A model generated the notes under the pieces. The model saw nothing but the letters and a program-made list of their open reading frames with translations, was not told the DNA's origin and did no database searches. Source: Evansella caseinilytica (GTDB taxonomy: Bacteria > Bacillota > Bacilli > Bacillales > Salisediminibacteriaceae). Taken from it: a stretch of DNA of 64,000 nt. The position numbers were made by a program, and so were the translations under genes. Shown here in pieces: positions 45,261-52,808 of this stretch. Position 1 is the first letter of the stretch. Each line of letters begins with the position of its first letter. The stretch is taken from NCBI RefSeq assembly GCF_900107275.1, contig NZ_FNPI01000006.1, positions 62,001-126,000 of the forward strand, given 5' to 3'.

Positions 45261-46406
45261 ATGCAGGCTGTACATTTCGGCGCCGGGAATATCGGCAGAG
45301 GATTTATCGGGAAGCTGCTGTATGATGCCGGCTATCAGACGTGCTTTATCGATGTCAATCAAGACATGATCGACAGGCTCAACGAGGAAAAAAAATATCG
45401 GGTCATTTATGCAGAGGAGGAGGGCCGCGTTTTTGAAGTCGGCAATGTCTCCGGCATCCACTCCCTGACGGAACCGGAAAAGGTCGTTGATGCGATTGTC
45501 AATGCCGATATTATCACAACGGCAGTAGGCACAAATATCCTTCCCGTTATCGCGAAAATCATTGCCCGGGGGTTGGATAAACGGTATCAGCAGCACGACA
45601 GGCCGGTGAATATCATTGCCTGTGAAAACGCCATTGGTGGAACAACGCTTCTGAAACAAGCGCTGCTGGAGGAGACTGCGGCGGAAAATCACGACCGGCT
45701 GCTGTCACTTACCGGCTTTCCAAATGCGGCCGTGGATCGGATTGTCCCGAATCAGCAGCAGGAGAACCCGCTTGATGTCATGGTGGAACCTTTTTTTGAA
45801 TGGGTGACGGAAGAGCCGAAAATCATCGCGGAAAAACCAGCGATTGACGGCATGAACTATGTTACCAACCTGGAAGCTTATATCGAGCGAAAGCTGTTTA
45901 CTGTCAATACTGGTCATGCGGTAACGGCTTATCTCGGGTATATGGAAAGCAAACAGACGATTAAAGAAGCCCTTGAAGATAGACAGATTTACGAGAAGGT
46001 CATGGCGGTTCTTCAGGAAACAGGGAAACTGATTTGCAGGAAGTATCATTTTCATGAAAACGACCATCAGGAATACATTGCAAAAATTATCAGCCGCTTT
46101 ACCAACCCTTTTATTGTTGATGAAGTGACCCGCGTTGCGAGAACGCCAATAAAAAAGCTGGGGTACAACGAGCGGTTTATCAGCCCGGCCCGGCAATTGC
46201 TGGAGCAGGATATTTTTCCAAAAGCGCTTGTATACGGCATCTTTGCCGTCCTTCACTATAACTATGAAAACGACCCGGAAGCAGTCTCTTTACAGGCGAA
46301 GCTGCAAGCAGACGGCATCAAGAAAACCCTCAGCGAGGTTTCCGGATTAACGATAGACAGCCCGATTGTAACTGCCGTTGAAAAACTGTTTCAGGAAACG
46401 AGATAA
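45261..46406 (+). CDS. mtlD: mannitol-1-phosphate 5-dehydrogenase
   Basis: A 381-residue NAD enzyme converting mannitol 1-phosphate to fructose 6-phosphate. The Rossmann loop is VHFGAGNIGRGFIG at the N-terminus. ACENAIGGTTLLKQ is the conserved central motif, and the catalytic Lys/His segment is represented by FTVNTGHAVTAYLGY. KLGYNERFISPARQLLE near residue 300 is typical. I chose the ATG at 45261 because GGGGGG precedes it closely; the longer frame starts inside mtlF. It is the last gene of the mtlARFD operon, an order known from Geobacillus stearothermophilus. Confidence 0.95.
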   Translation: MQAVHFGAGNIGRGFIGKLLYDAGYQTCFIDVNQDMIDRLNEEKKYRVIYAEEEGRVFEVGNVSGIHSLTEPEKVVDAIVNADIITTAVGTNILPVIAKIIARGLDKRYQQHDRPVNIIACENAIGGTTLLKQALLEETAAENHDRLLSLTGFPNAAVDRIVPNQQQENPLDVMVEPFFEWVTEEPKIIAEKPAIDGMNYVTNLEAYIERKLFTVNTGHAVTAYLGYMESKQTIKEALEDRQIYEKVMAVLQETGKLICRKYHFHENDHQEYIAKIISRFTNPFIVDEVTRVARTPIKKLGYNERFISPARQLLEQDIFPKALVYGIFAVLHYNYENDPEAVSLQAKLQADGIKKTLSEVSGLTIDSPIVTAVEKLFQETR

Positions 46407-46453
46407 AGCAGCGGCTTCCAGCCAAATGAAACAGCGGCAAAACGAATTGATAC

Positions 46454-46496
46454 GGAGGGTGTCCCCTAAGGAGTGTTTTCCTTTGGAGACATCCTC
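46454..46496 (+). terminator. terminator-like stem after mtlD
   Basis: GGAGGGTGTC ... taaggag pairs with cctttggagacatcctc around tgtttt and is followed by a T-run (ctttt). It is a divergent relative of the long stem in the composite repeat and lies 48 bases after the mtlD stop. Confidence 0.6.
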
Positions 46497-46676
46497 TTTT
46501 GTCATGCATTGAAGAAAATTTCTCGTACCGCCTCTGCCGCAAATCACTGCTTCACACAGCGGGAAAATGATGTTATCTTATAAATATCGAAATTCGATAT
46601 CGAATGTCGATGATAGGAAAAAAATTCGGAAAACATGGACGGAGGTACTCCCGCACCGGTGGACAGAAAAAAGTGC

Positions 46677-46780
46677 TAATTGGCGGGAAAACAAAGATAA
46701 GACGGAAATAAATCCTGAATCGACGGAAAAAATCCTAAATTCGGCGGAAATCCGAACCGAATCGACGGGTAAAATCTCAA
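46677..46780. repeat. gacggaat/cggcggga motif string
   Basis: The motifs ttggcgggaaaaca, gacggaaata, tcgacggaaaaa, ttcggcggaaatcc and tcgacgggta recur about every 25-30 bases. The same family occurs at 10.43 and 23.32 kb. Together with the terminator-like stem above it fills the 400-base gap between mtlD and the FetA-like gene. No gene is seen. Confidence 0.5.
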
Positions 46781-46807
46781 AGTAGACAAAAAGCAGGTGA
46801 TGGTAGC

Positions 46808-47461
46808 ATGTTTATCCTTAAAAATGTTCAGTACAAAGCAATAATCGCGGTGGACGAATTGCATATTCCCGCTCAAAAAACAACCTGCATTGTCGGCGAA
46901 AGCGGGGGAGGCAAGAGCACGCTGATCAGGCTGCTGAATCAGTTGATTTCCTGCGACAAAGGAGAAATTTTTTACAAAAATCAGCCGATACATACACTTG
47001 ATCCGATACAATTGCGCAGGGAAGTCGTGATGATCCCCCAAGCTCCTGTGATATTTGATGGGACGGTAAAAGACAATTTGCTGATTGGTCTTACCTTTTC
47101 GGGCAAACCACTTGCAGGGGAAAATGAACTCACTGATGTGCTGACAACCGTATGTCTGGAAAAGGAGCTGGCGGAACCTGCCGGTCCATTGTCAGGTGGG
47201 GAGCAGCAGCGCTTGTCCCTGGCACGGGCTCTGCTGATGAATCCCGAGGTTTATATCTTCGACGAGCCCACTTCTGCATTGGATGAAGAAACAGAAAAAA
47301 AAGTGATGGATAATGTTGTCGGGGAAGTGAAAAGGAAACGGAAAACATTGATTATCGTCACCCATTCCAAAAAGGTTGCCCAGACATATGCCGATGTGGT
47401 TATCGAAATGAAAAACGGCAGTGCCGCAACTGTAAAAAAAGGAGTAAAGAAAAATGGATGA
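46808..47461 (+). CDS. fetA: ABC ATP-binding protein FetA (YbbL-like)
   Basis: A 217-residue ATPase partnered with the FetB permease encoded next. Walker A is GESGGGKSTL near residue 31, the signature is LSGGEQQRLSLARAL, Walker B is VYIFDEPTSALDEE, and the switch is THSKK. VMIPQAPVIFDGTVKDNL is the Q-loop region. In E. coli FetAB exports iron and protects against oxidative stress. AGGTG precedes the ATG. The gene overlaps fetB by 8 bases. Confidence 0.88.
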   Translation: MFILKNVQYKAIIAVDELHIPAQKTTCIVGESGGGKSTLIRLLNQLISCDKGEIFYKNQPIHTLDPIQLRREVVMIPQAPVIFDGTVKDNLLIGLTFSGKPLAGENELTDVLTTVCLEKELAEPAGPLSGGEQQRLSLARALLMNPEVYIFDEPTSALDEETEKKVMDNVVGEVKRKRKTLIIVTHSKKVAQTYADVVIEMKNGSAATVKKGVKKNG

Positions 47462-48245
47462 AGCGATCGAGCTAGGGTTGTGGCAGATGGCCGCCGCCTA
47501 CATTTTTATCGTCATTTTATATATTATTTTAAAAGCAAAGGGGATACCTAGGGACAAAGAATTAGTGATTTCCACCTTTCGCATGACGGTACAGCTCGTG
47601 CTGGTCGGTTACATCTTAGCGTACTTGATTGAGAACAATCATGTCATGTGGATTATTCTGGTCATTATCATCATGCAGTTTTTTGCTGTACAAAATATTG
47701 TAAAGCGAGTGAAATATCCGATTCATGCAAGGCTGAAGCGCATTATTGTTATCTCGATGGTTACCGGAACGTTATCAAGTATTTTTTATTTTATCATTGT
47801 CGTCGTGCAAGTGACACCATGGTATGAAGCGAGATATTTTATTCCGATTGCGGGAATGATGATCGGCAATTCGATGACCGGTGTCGCTTTAGGCGTCCAG
47901 CGGCTCGTGGCGGGCGTGCAGGAGCAAAAAGCGCAAATTGAAGCGGCGCTGATGCTTGGAGCCACGCCGAAAATGGCAGTAAAAAACATTGTCAATCAGG
48001 CGTTTGACGCAGCCATCCTGCCCACCATCAACTCGATGGTCGGGATGGGGATCGTTTTTTTACCAGGCATGATGACCGGACAAATTCTCGCCGGCTTATC
48101 ACCGATCACGGCGATTCAGTATCAGGTTGCGATAATGCTGGGCATTGTCGGATGCGTATCATTGACGGTCGTCATGTTTGTACACTTTGGATACCAGGCG
48201 TTTTTTACAGAACGGGCACAGCTTTGTTCCGGGCAAAAGGAATAG
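47454..48245 (+). CDS. fetB: iron export permease FetB (UPF0014)
   Basis: A 263-residue membrane protein of the FetB/YbbM (UPF0014) family with about seven helices (for example MAAAYIFIVILYIILKAKGI, VMWIILVIIIMQFFAVQNIV). Family motifs are PIAGMMIGNSMTGVALGVQR and the cytoplasmic EAALMLGATPKMAVKNIV followed by GMVFLPGMMTGQILAG-like sequence (GIVFLPGMMTGQILAGLSP). The pair is proposed to export Fe or related metals. Its start lies inside the end of fetA, indicating a two-gene operon. No Fur box is evident upstream. Confidence 0.92.
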   Translation: MDEAIELGLWQMAAAYIFIVILYIILKAKGIPRDKELVISTFRMTVQLVLVGYILAYLIENNHVMWIILVIIIMQFFAVQNIVKRVKYPIHARLKRIIVISMVTGTLSSIFYFIIVVVQVTPWYEARYFIPIAGMMIGNSMTGVALGVQRLVAGVQEQKAQIEAALMLGATPKMAVKNIVNQAFDAAILPTINSMVGMGIVFLPGMMTGQILAGLSPITAIQYQVAIMLGIVGCVSLTVVMFVHFGYQAFFTERAQLCSGQKE

Positions 48246-48295
48246 TCCCATTTCACAGCCTTAATAAAAGATTTACATAAACATTATCCGTTCCA

Positions 48296-48486
48296 AAAGG
48301 CAATGGTTCCGCTCGATGCAACTCAATTCCGCCTAACTGCCGCTCACGTCCTGTGAGCAACAGCGGAATGTCGTCATCCTGACTCTGAGAAAACCACTCA
48401 TAGCCGGTTTGAAAAGAATGCATCGGCGTCACTCATTGCATCGTGTTTGTTCAAAAAGATAAAAAACGATCTTTTTGAACAAACAC
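48296..48486. repeat. composite hairpin repeat, compact copy
   Basis: A nested stem-loop lies at 48326-48369 with inner pair GCTCAC/GTGAGC, a third variant of that stem. It is followed by the GTGTTTGTTCAAAAAGAT stem at 48443-48486, paired perfectly over 18 bp. The copy begins with ggcaatggttccg and the module ends with tcattgc. It lies between fetB and the PadR gene, both reading rightward. Confidence 0.85.
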
Positions 48487-48532
48487 TTTATGAGAAAAAC
48501 ACCGTGTAGAATTAAAAAACGAGGGTTGCCAA

Positions 48533-48844
48533 ATGGAAGATAAAATTTTACGTAAATTATTTCTTGGTTTTATCCAAATTCATGTCCTGCATCACGCCAT
48601 GGAAGAGCCGATTTACGGTTCGTGGATGCTGGAAGAACTGCGTCACCACGGCTATGAGCTGAGTCCGGGGAGCCTTTATCCGCTTCTGCATAATATGGAA
48701 AACAGCGGCTTGTTAATCAAGGAAGAGAAACTTGTGGGCGGGAAAATCAGAAAATATTACAGCGCCACCGAAAGAGGCGCGGAAGTACTTCAAGAAGCAA
48801 GAGCAAAGGCGTACGAATTATTCAAAGAGATTAAAGCGCCCTAA
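48533..48844 (+). CDS. PadR-family regulator (ChrI-like)
   Basis: A 103-residue PadR repressor, a single winged helix. LHHAMEEPIYGSWMLEELRH starts helices 1-2, the recognition part is LSPGSLYPLLHNMENSGLL, and the wing is EEKLVGGKIRKYYSATERG. The tail is short (PadR-s2 type). It lies 26 bases before chrA. In Bacillus and relatives a PadR protein named ChrI precedes chrA and responds to chromate, so repression of the chrA gene is likely. The upstream ribosome-binding site is weak (gagggttg). Confidence 0.88.
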   Translation: MEDKILRKLFLGFIQIHVLHHAMEEPIYGSWMLEELRHHGYELSPGSLYPLLHNMENSGLLIKEEKLVGGKIRKYYSATERGAEVLQEARAKAYELFKEIKAP

Positions 48845-48870
48845 CTGAAAAAGAAAACGGAGGGAAAAAC

Positions 48871-50073
48871 ATGGGAAAGAAAGCAGAAGCATCATCACGA
48901 AAACGAACAGGTTCTTTATGGGAAGTTTTGCTTGTTTCTTTCAGGTTGGGATTGACTTCCTTCGGAGGGCCAATCGCCCACTTAGGGTATTTTCACAATG
49001 AATATGTACATAAAAGAAAATGGCTGGATGAGCGGAGCTACGCAGATTTGGTTGCGTTATGCCAATTCCTTCCCGGCCCTGCAAGTAGCCAGGTCGGCAT
49101 CGGCATCGGGGTAATGAGAGCCGGGCTTGCAGGAGGAATACTGGCGTTTCTCGGCTTCACGCTGCCATCGGTTATCGCCCTCATCCTGTTTGCTTTACTG
49201 GTGCAAGGCTTTGATGTCAGCAGCGCGGCCTGGCTTCACGGCTTAAAAATTGTTGCTGTTGCCGTTGTTGCCCATGCGGTCCTTGGGATGGCTGGCAAAC
49301 TCACTCCTGATGCCAACAGGAGAACGATCGCATTGCTTGCCGTTGTTGTGACGTTAATGTGGCAGACGGTAATCACCCAAGTGGTGATAATCGCAGCTGC
49401 TGCGCTGGCAGGCTATATGCTGTACAGAGAACAAAAAAATCCGGCGGTATCCCACATTGCTGTTCCCATCAGCAAACGATTTGCCATCGGCTGCCTGACA
49501 TTATTTTTTGGTCTTCTTATTCTTCTTCCGCTTTTGAGAGAATGGACTTCCGTTCATGCAATCGCCGTGTTTGACAGCTTTTACCGGGCAGGCTCGTTAG
49601 TATTTGGCGGAGGACACGTAGTCTTGCCGCTCCTGGAACGGGAAGTGGTGCCGGTCGGCTGGCTGACGGAAGAAGCTTTCTTGGCAGGCTATGGTGCGAC
49701 ACAGGCTGTTCCGGGACCGCTGTTTACTTTTGCAGCATATATCGGGGCGGTGATGAACGGCTGGGGAGGCGCCTTCATAGCCACGACGGCGATTTTTCTG
49801 CCCGCTTTCCTGCTGATATTAGGAACGCTTCCTTTCTGGAGCCAGCTTCGCAGCAATCCAACGATTCAGGGAGCATTGTTCGGAGTAAACGCGGCGGTGG
49901 TCGGGATTTTAGTGGCGGCGTTGTATCATCCGATATGGACCAGCTCCATCCTGGCTCCTGCTGACTTTGCGCTAGCAGCCGTTTTGTTTGGCATGCTCGT
50001 GTTTTGGAAGCTGCCGCCATGGATCGTCGTGCTGGGCGGAGCCATTGGCGGCACGCTCATCGGGCTTATGTAG
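48871..50073 (+). CDS. chrA: chromate transporter ChrA
   Basis: A 400-residue two-domain CHR protein that exports chromate from the cytoplasm. The N-terminal half has TSFGGPIAHLGYFHNEYV and LCQFLPGPASSQVGIGIG. The C-terminal half has the homologous LVFGGGHVVLPLLEREVV and GATQAVPGPLFTFAAYIG. About ten hydrophobic helices are present. The length is that of the long-chain (bidomain) ChrA family. GGAGG precedes the ATG. It forms a two-gene unit with the PadR gene. Confidence 0.95.
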   Translation: MGKKAEASSRKRTGSLWEVLLVSFRLGLTSFGGPIAHLGYFHNEYVHKRKWLDERSYADLVALCQFLPGPASSQVGIGIGVMRAGLAGGILAFLGFTLPSVIALILFALLVQGFDVSSAAWLHGLKIVAVAVVAHAVLGMAGKLTPDANRRTIALLAVVVTLMWQTVITQVVIIAAAALAGYMLYREQKNPAVSHIAVPISKRFAIGCLTLFFGLLILLPLLREWTSVHAIAVFDSFYRAGSLVFGGGHVVLPLLEREVVPVGWLTEEAFLAGYGATQAVPGPLFTFAAYIGAVMNGWGGAFIATTAIFLPAFLLILGTLPFWSQLRSNPTIQGALFGVNAAVVGILVAALYHPIWTSSILAPADFALAAVLFGMLVFWKLPPWIVVLGGAIGGTLIGLM

Positions 50074-50210
50074 GAAGGGGAGGCGCCGACTGCTTGGTTT
50101 AAATCAAGACAATTTGGAAGCAGCCGGGCAAAGATCGTGAGGTTAAACGGGTATGAAAAAACGCCTTCCGGACTCAGAACAATGCAGAAAAAAATAGAGT
50201 ATACTATAGT

Positions 50211-50250
50211 GTTAGTTCAAAAAGATCGGTTTTTATCTTTTTGAACTAAC
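50211..50250. repeat. GTTAGTTCAAAAAGAT stem, single module
   Basis: A perfect 16-bp stem with loop cggttttt. It differs from the other copies by a matched pair change (GTTAGTT/AACTAAC instead of GTTTGTT/AACAAAC). It could terminate chrA transcription. Confidence 0.75.
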
Positions 50251-50282
50251 TTTATTTTGTGTGTTTAAAAGGAGGGGTTCTC

Positions 50283-50426
50283 ATGACAATGCTATCAGTT
50301 ACAACAGTGAAGGAAATCGCAAAGAAGTTTGCAGAAACGCCAATCGATACATGGATCGCTGCCGATGCTCCTATCGCTGTAAAATATGGTGTCGAAACGA
50401 TCGCGGCGGAAATAGCCGGGCAATGA
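50283..50426 (+). CDS. small ORF of 47 codons with a strong ribosome-binding site
   Basis: AAAGGAGGGG lies 7 nt before ATG 50283. The frame encodes 47 residues, starting MTMLSVTTVKEIAKKFAETP and ending ETIAAEIAGQ. It is hydrophilic and helical at first, with no signal or membrane segment. Just after the stop, another frame continues with protein-like sequence (SGGIGLKDNEKLVIMSETGF), so this may be a truncated gene instead of a true small protein. I do not recognise a family. Confidence 0.5.
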   Translation: MTMLSVTTVKEIAKKFAETPIDTWIAADAPIAVKYGVETIAAEIAGQ

Positions 50427-50504
50427 TATCTGGTGGGATCGGTCTGAAAGATAATGAAAAGCTCGTCATCATGTCCGAAACAGGTTTCGGAACTGCCGAA
50501 AGGT

Positions 50505-50560
50505 AAAGAATAGAAGCTAATCGTGCCCGAAACCGCTTGAGAAATAGGCTAAAAGAAATG
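50505..50560. repeat. single unit of the 52-bp repeat family
   Basis: gaatagaagctaatcgtgcc, followed by cgaaaccgcttgag, matches the units at 4.3-4.6 kb. Confidence 0.45.
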
Positions 50561-50582
50561 AATGCTTTTGAAAAGACCGCAT

Positions 50583-50628
50583 AAAAGCCGGCATGCATGG
50601 AATCGTTTCAGCCGCATGCCGGCTTTTT
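50583..50628. terminator. bidirectional intrinsic terminator
   Basis: AAGCCGGCATGC pairs with GCATGCCGGCTT around an 18-nt loop. TTTTTTT follows on the plus strand and TTTTAT on the minus strand. It lies between the small ORF and the end of the DoxX gene. Confidence 0.85.
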
Positions 50629-50642
50629 TTACGATGCATAAT

Positions 50643-52013
50643 CTATGCTGCCTCTTTTGTTGGCGACCCATTTTGAACAGAAACGCTTTCTTTTCTTTGT
50701 AGGTATCCGGTGACAATAAACAATGCCGGAAAAATCGTTATAAACGATCCTACAAAACCTCCCATTGTTTCAGAATAGCCGTCAGGTACCATTCCGGATA
50801 TGATCGTAGCGGCGAAAGCGGCAAGGGACACTCCAAGGAGAACAGCCATCAGTTTCCCGGAAATAAAGTGGGAACGAATCTCGGTCTGTGCTTTCTTGGA
50901 ATCCAGGCTGGCGAAGCGTCCACCATAAACCCCTATGATTGTAACAAGATATCCGAAAATAAACGCCGTATAGCGGGTAAAGCCTAGCAAGATGAGCAAT
51001 CCGACGAAAACAAGCCCTGTTTTGGCTGCAAATTGTGTTTTCCAGCCAAAAACCAGCATTATTCCTACCAGTGTCTGGACGATGGCAAAAACAATTGCCC
51101 AGAAAGCAGCAGTCGGAATGAAAGCTTGATTTACAATGGTAGAAATTATCGGCCAATGTTGATCGACAATGATTTGAAAAACTTCTGTCAGCTGTTCGGG
51201 TTTTCCCCAGCCAGGCATGCCGTTGAGGGCAGGGACATCCCGGACGAAGATCTCATGAAGAAACTTAAAACCGATAAAGATTCTTACTCCGCTGCCGGCA
51301 AGAGAAATAACATCTTTTTGCTGTTTGCTCATGTAGAATAAGAAAGCTCCTAAAGCAAATAGTGCTGCAAGCTCCAGACTGACCATTTGGATACGTACTG
51401 TTTCCATCATAGGTATTTTCAAGAAATAATAGATTGATGCTGTCACGGAAGCGGCAATAAAGTACGGTCGGGTATTGTCATTTACTACCGGCAAATGCAG
51501 CAGGAAGTGGATGATCTTTTTAGATGTGGTGGCAACATCCTTCACTTTCTGCTTGACGAGTGCATCTAATCCGTAAAACATTCCCGCATTTGTTAGCAAC
51601 ATGAAAATGTGTCCGATAGAGAATAATGGCGGAATTCGGGAATTACCTAAAAAGAAGACACTCAGGTCAAAAGCCATGGCAATGATTGCAGTAGGCCGAG
51701 TGAAAAGTCCAAAAATAAACAGTATTCCAAAGGCTAATTGCAATGCGATGACGAAATAGCTCCAAAATGCCGCATACGGGATCACCAATTCCGTCCACAC
51801 CCAGCCGAACCAAGCCCATGTGCCGTCTTGAATTGCCTGTGTACCGGCGTTGATGACATACTCTCCTGCACCCGCGCCGACCCATTCGGGGTGCCCTACT
51901 TTCCAGTTATGACCGATAATTACTTCATACAGCCAAAATACACCTAAGAAAATTCGGGCAAAAGCTATCCAAGGCCCGAAGCGATGAGATTGGTCGTTGT
52001 GCCCCTTTTTCAT
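50643..52013 (-). CDS. double-DoxX/DoxD membrane protein
   Basis: A 456-residue integral membrane protein made of two DoxX/DoxD-like halves. The first begins FARIFLGVFWLYEVIIGHNW and includes LVIPYAAFWSYFVIALQLAF. The second begins GVRIFIGFKFLHEIFVRDVP and includes FIPTAAFWAIVFAIVQTLVG. DoxD is the small subunit of the thiosulfate:quinone oxidoreductase of Acidianus; DoxX proteins in bacteria are linked to thiol or sulfur redox stress. The tandem fusion is twice the usual size. A two-component system lies directly upstream on the same strand, across a perfect 36-bp palindrome, and is its likely regulator. AAGGGAG precedes the start. Confidence 0.82.
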   Translation of the reverse strand: MKKGHNDQSHRFGPWIAFARIFLGVFWLYEVIIGHNWKVGHPEWVGAGAGEYVINAGTQAIQDGTWAWFGWVWTELVIPYAAFWSYFVIALQLAFGILFIFGLFTRPTAIIAMAFDLSVFFLGNSRIPPLFSIGHIFMLLTNAGMFYGLDALVKQKVKDVATTSKKIIHFLLHLPVVNDNTRPYFIAASVTASIYYFLKIPMMETVRIQMVSLELAALFALGAFLFYMSKQQKDVISLAGSGVRIFIGFKFLHEIFVRDVPALNGMPGWGKPEQLTEVFQIIVDQHWPIISTIVNQAFIPTAAFWAIVFAIVQTLVGIMLVFGWKTQFAAKTGLVFVGLLILLGFTRYTAFIFGYLVTIIGVYGGRFASLDSKKAQTEIRSHFISGKLMAVLLGVSLAAFAATIISGMVPDGYSETMGGFVGSFITIFPALFIVTGYLQRKESVSVQNGSPTKEAA

Positions 52014-52114
52014 AAATCATCATCTCCCTTACGTGAAAATAAAATGTTTAATTTCTACTTTTATTTTGTCATGAAGGAGATTTTGCAAGTAGTGAAGGAC
52101 ATCCATAATATAAA

Positions 52115-52150
52115 AGTACAAATGTCCTTTTATAAAAGGACATTTGTACT
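52115..52150. promoter_or_regulatory. perfect 36-bp palindrome
   Basis: The two 18-base arms pair without a mismatch; each arm reads AGTACAAATGTCCTTTTA in its own direction. ATGTCC/GGACAT half-sites occur here twice, and a further GGACAT lies at 52098-52103. It sits between the response-regulator stop and the DoxX promoter region. It could be an operator for the DoxX gene or a terminator of the two-component transcript (CTTTTATATT follows on the minus strand). Confidence 0.7.
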
Positions 52151-52166
52151 GGCCGGGAGAAGATTA

Positions 52167-52808
52167 TCATTCATCTAATTTGTTACGGACAGCGTAAGCG
52201 GCAGCTTCCGCCCGATTGTGGAGATCTAATTTTGAAAAGATATTGCTTACATAATTCCGTATCGTTTTTTCACTCAAATGCATGGCTTTCCCAATTTCCC
52301 GATTAGTTTTTCCATTTGCGATGAAGGATAAAACCTGTTTTTCCTGTGGTGTGAGCTTTTCTGTCTCTTTCATTGTTTCTCCTCTTCTCAGGCGGTTCAT
52401 CACCTTTAATGTTGCGGCAGGATCCAACAGCGACTCTCCCTTCGCCACCTTCTCAATACTCTGGATCAGTTCGATTGTATCAATTTCTTTTAGTAAATAT
52501 CCGCTGGCACCTGCTACGATAGAATCGTAAATAATATCGTCTTCATCGTAAGAAGTTAACATGATCACTTTAATGTGAGGATATTTTTCTGTAATTGTTT
52601 TACATGCGGTAATGCCGCTGCCTTCCTGCATACGGATGTCCATTAAAATAAGATCCATTTCTATGGAAGAAGCTTTGGCCACTGCTTCTCTGCCGGAGGA
52701 TGCCTCTGCCACAACTTTAATGTGGTCGTGAACCGAAAGCAAGCTCTTTAAACCGGATCTGACGACAGTATGGTCATCTACCAGCATGACCCTGATTGGG
52801 TGGTTCAA
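52167..52808 (-). CDS. NarL/LuxR-family response regulator
   Basis: A 213-residue response regulator. The receiver has MLVDDHTVVRSGLKSLL, the phospho-acceptor Asp in LILMDIRMQEGSG and Lys in SGYLLKEIDT. The LuxR-type helix-turn-helix is LTPQEKQVLSFIANGKTNRE, then IGKAMHLSEKTIRNYVSNIF. Its start overlaps the kinase stop by 4 bases. With the kinase it should control the adjacent double-DoxX gene. Confidence 0.93.
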   Translation of the reverse strand: MNHPIRVMLVDDHTVVRSGLKSLLSVHDHIKVVAEASSGREAVAKASSIEMDLILMDIRMQEGSGITACKTITEKYPHIKVIMLTSYDEDDIIYDSIVAGASGYLLKEIDTIELIQSIEKVAKGESLLDPAATLKVMNRLRRGETMKETEKLTPQEKQVLSFIANGKTNREIGKAMHLSEKTIRNYVSNIFSKLDLHNRAEAAAYAVRNKLDE

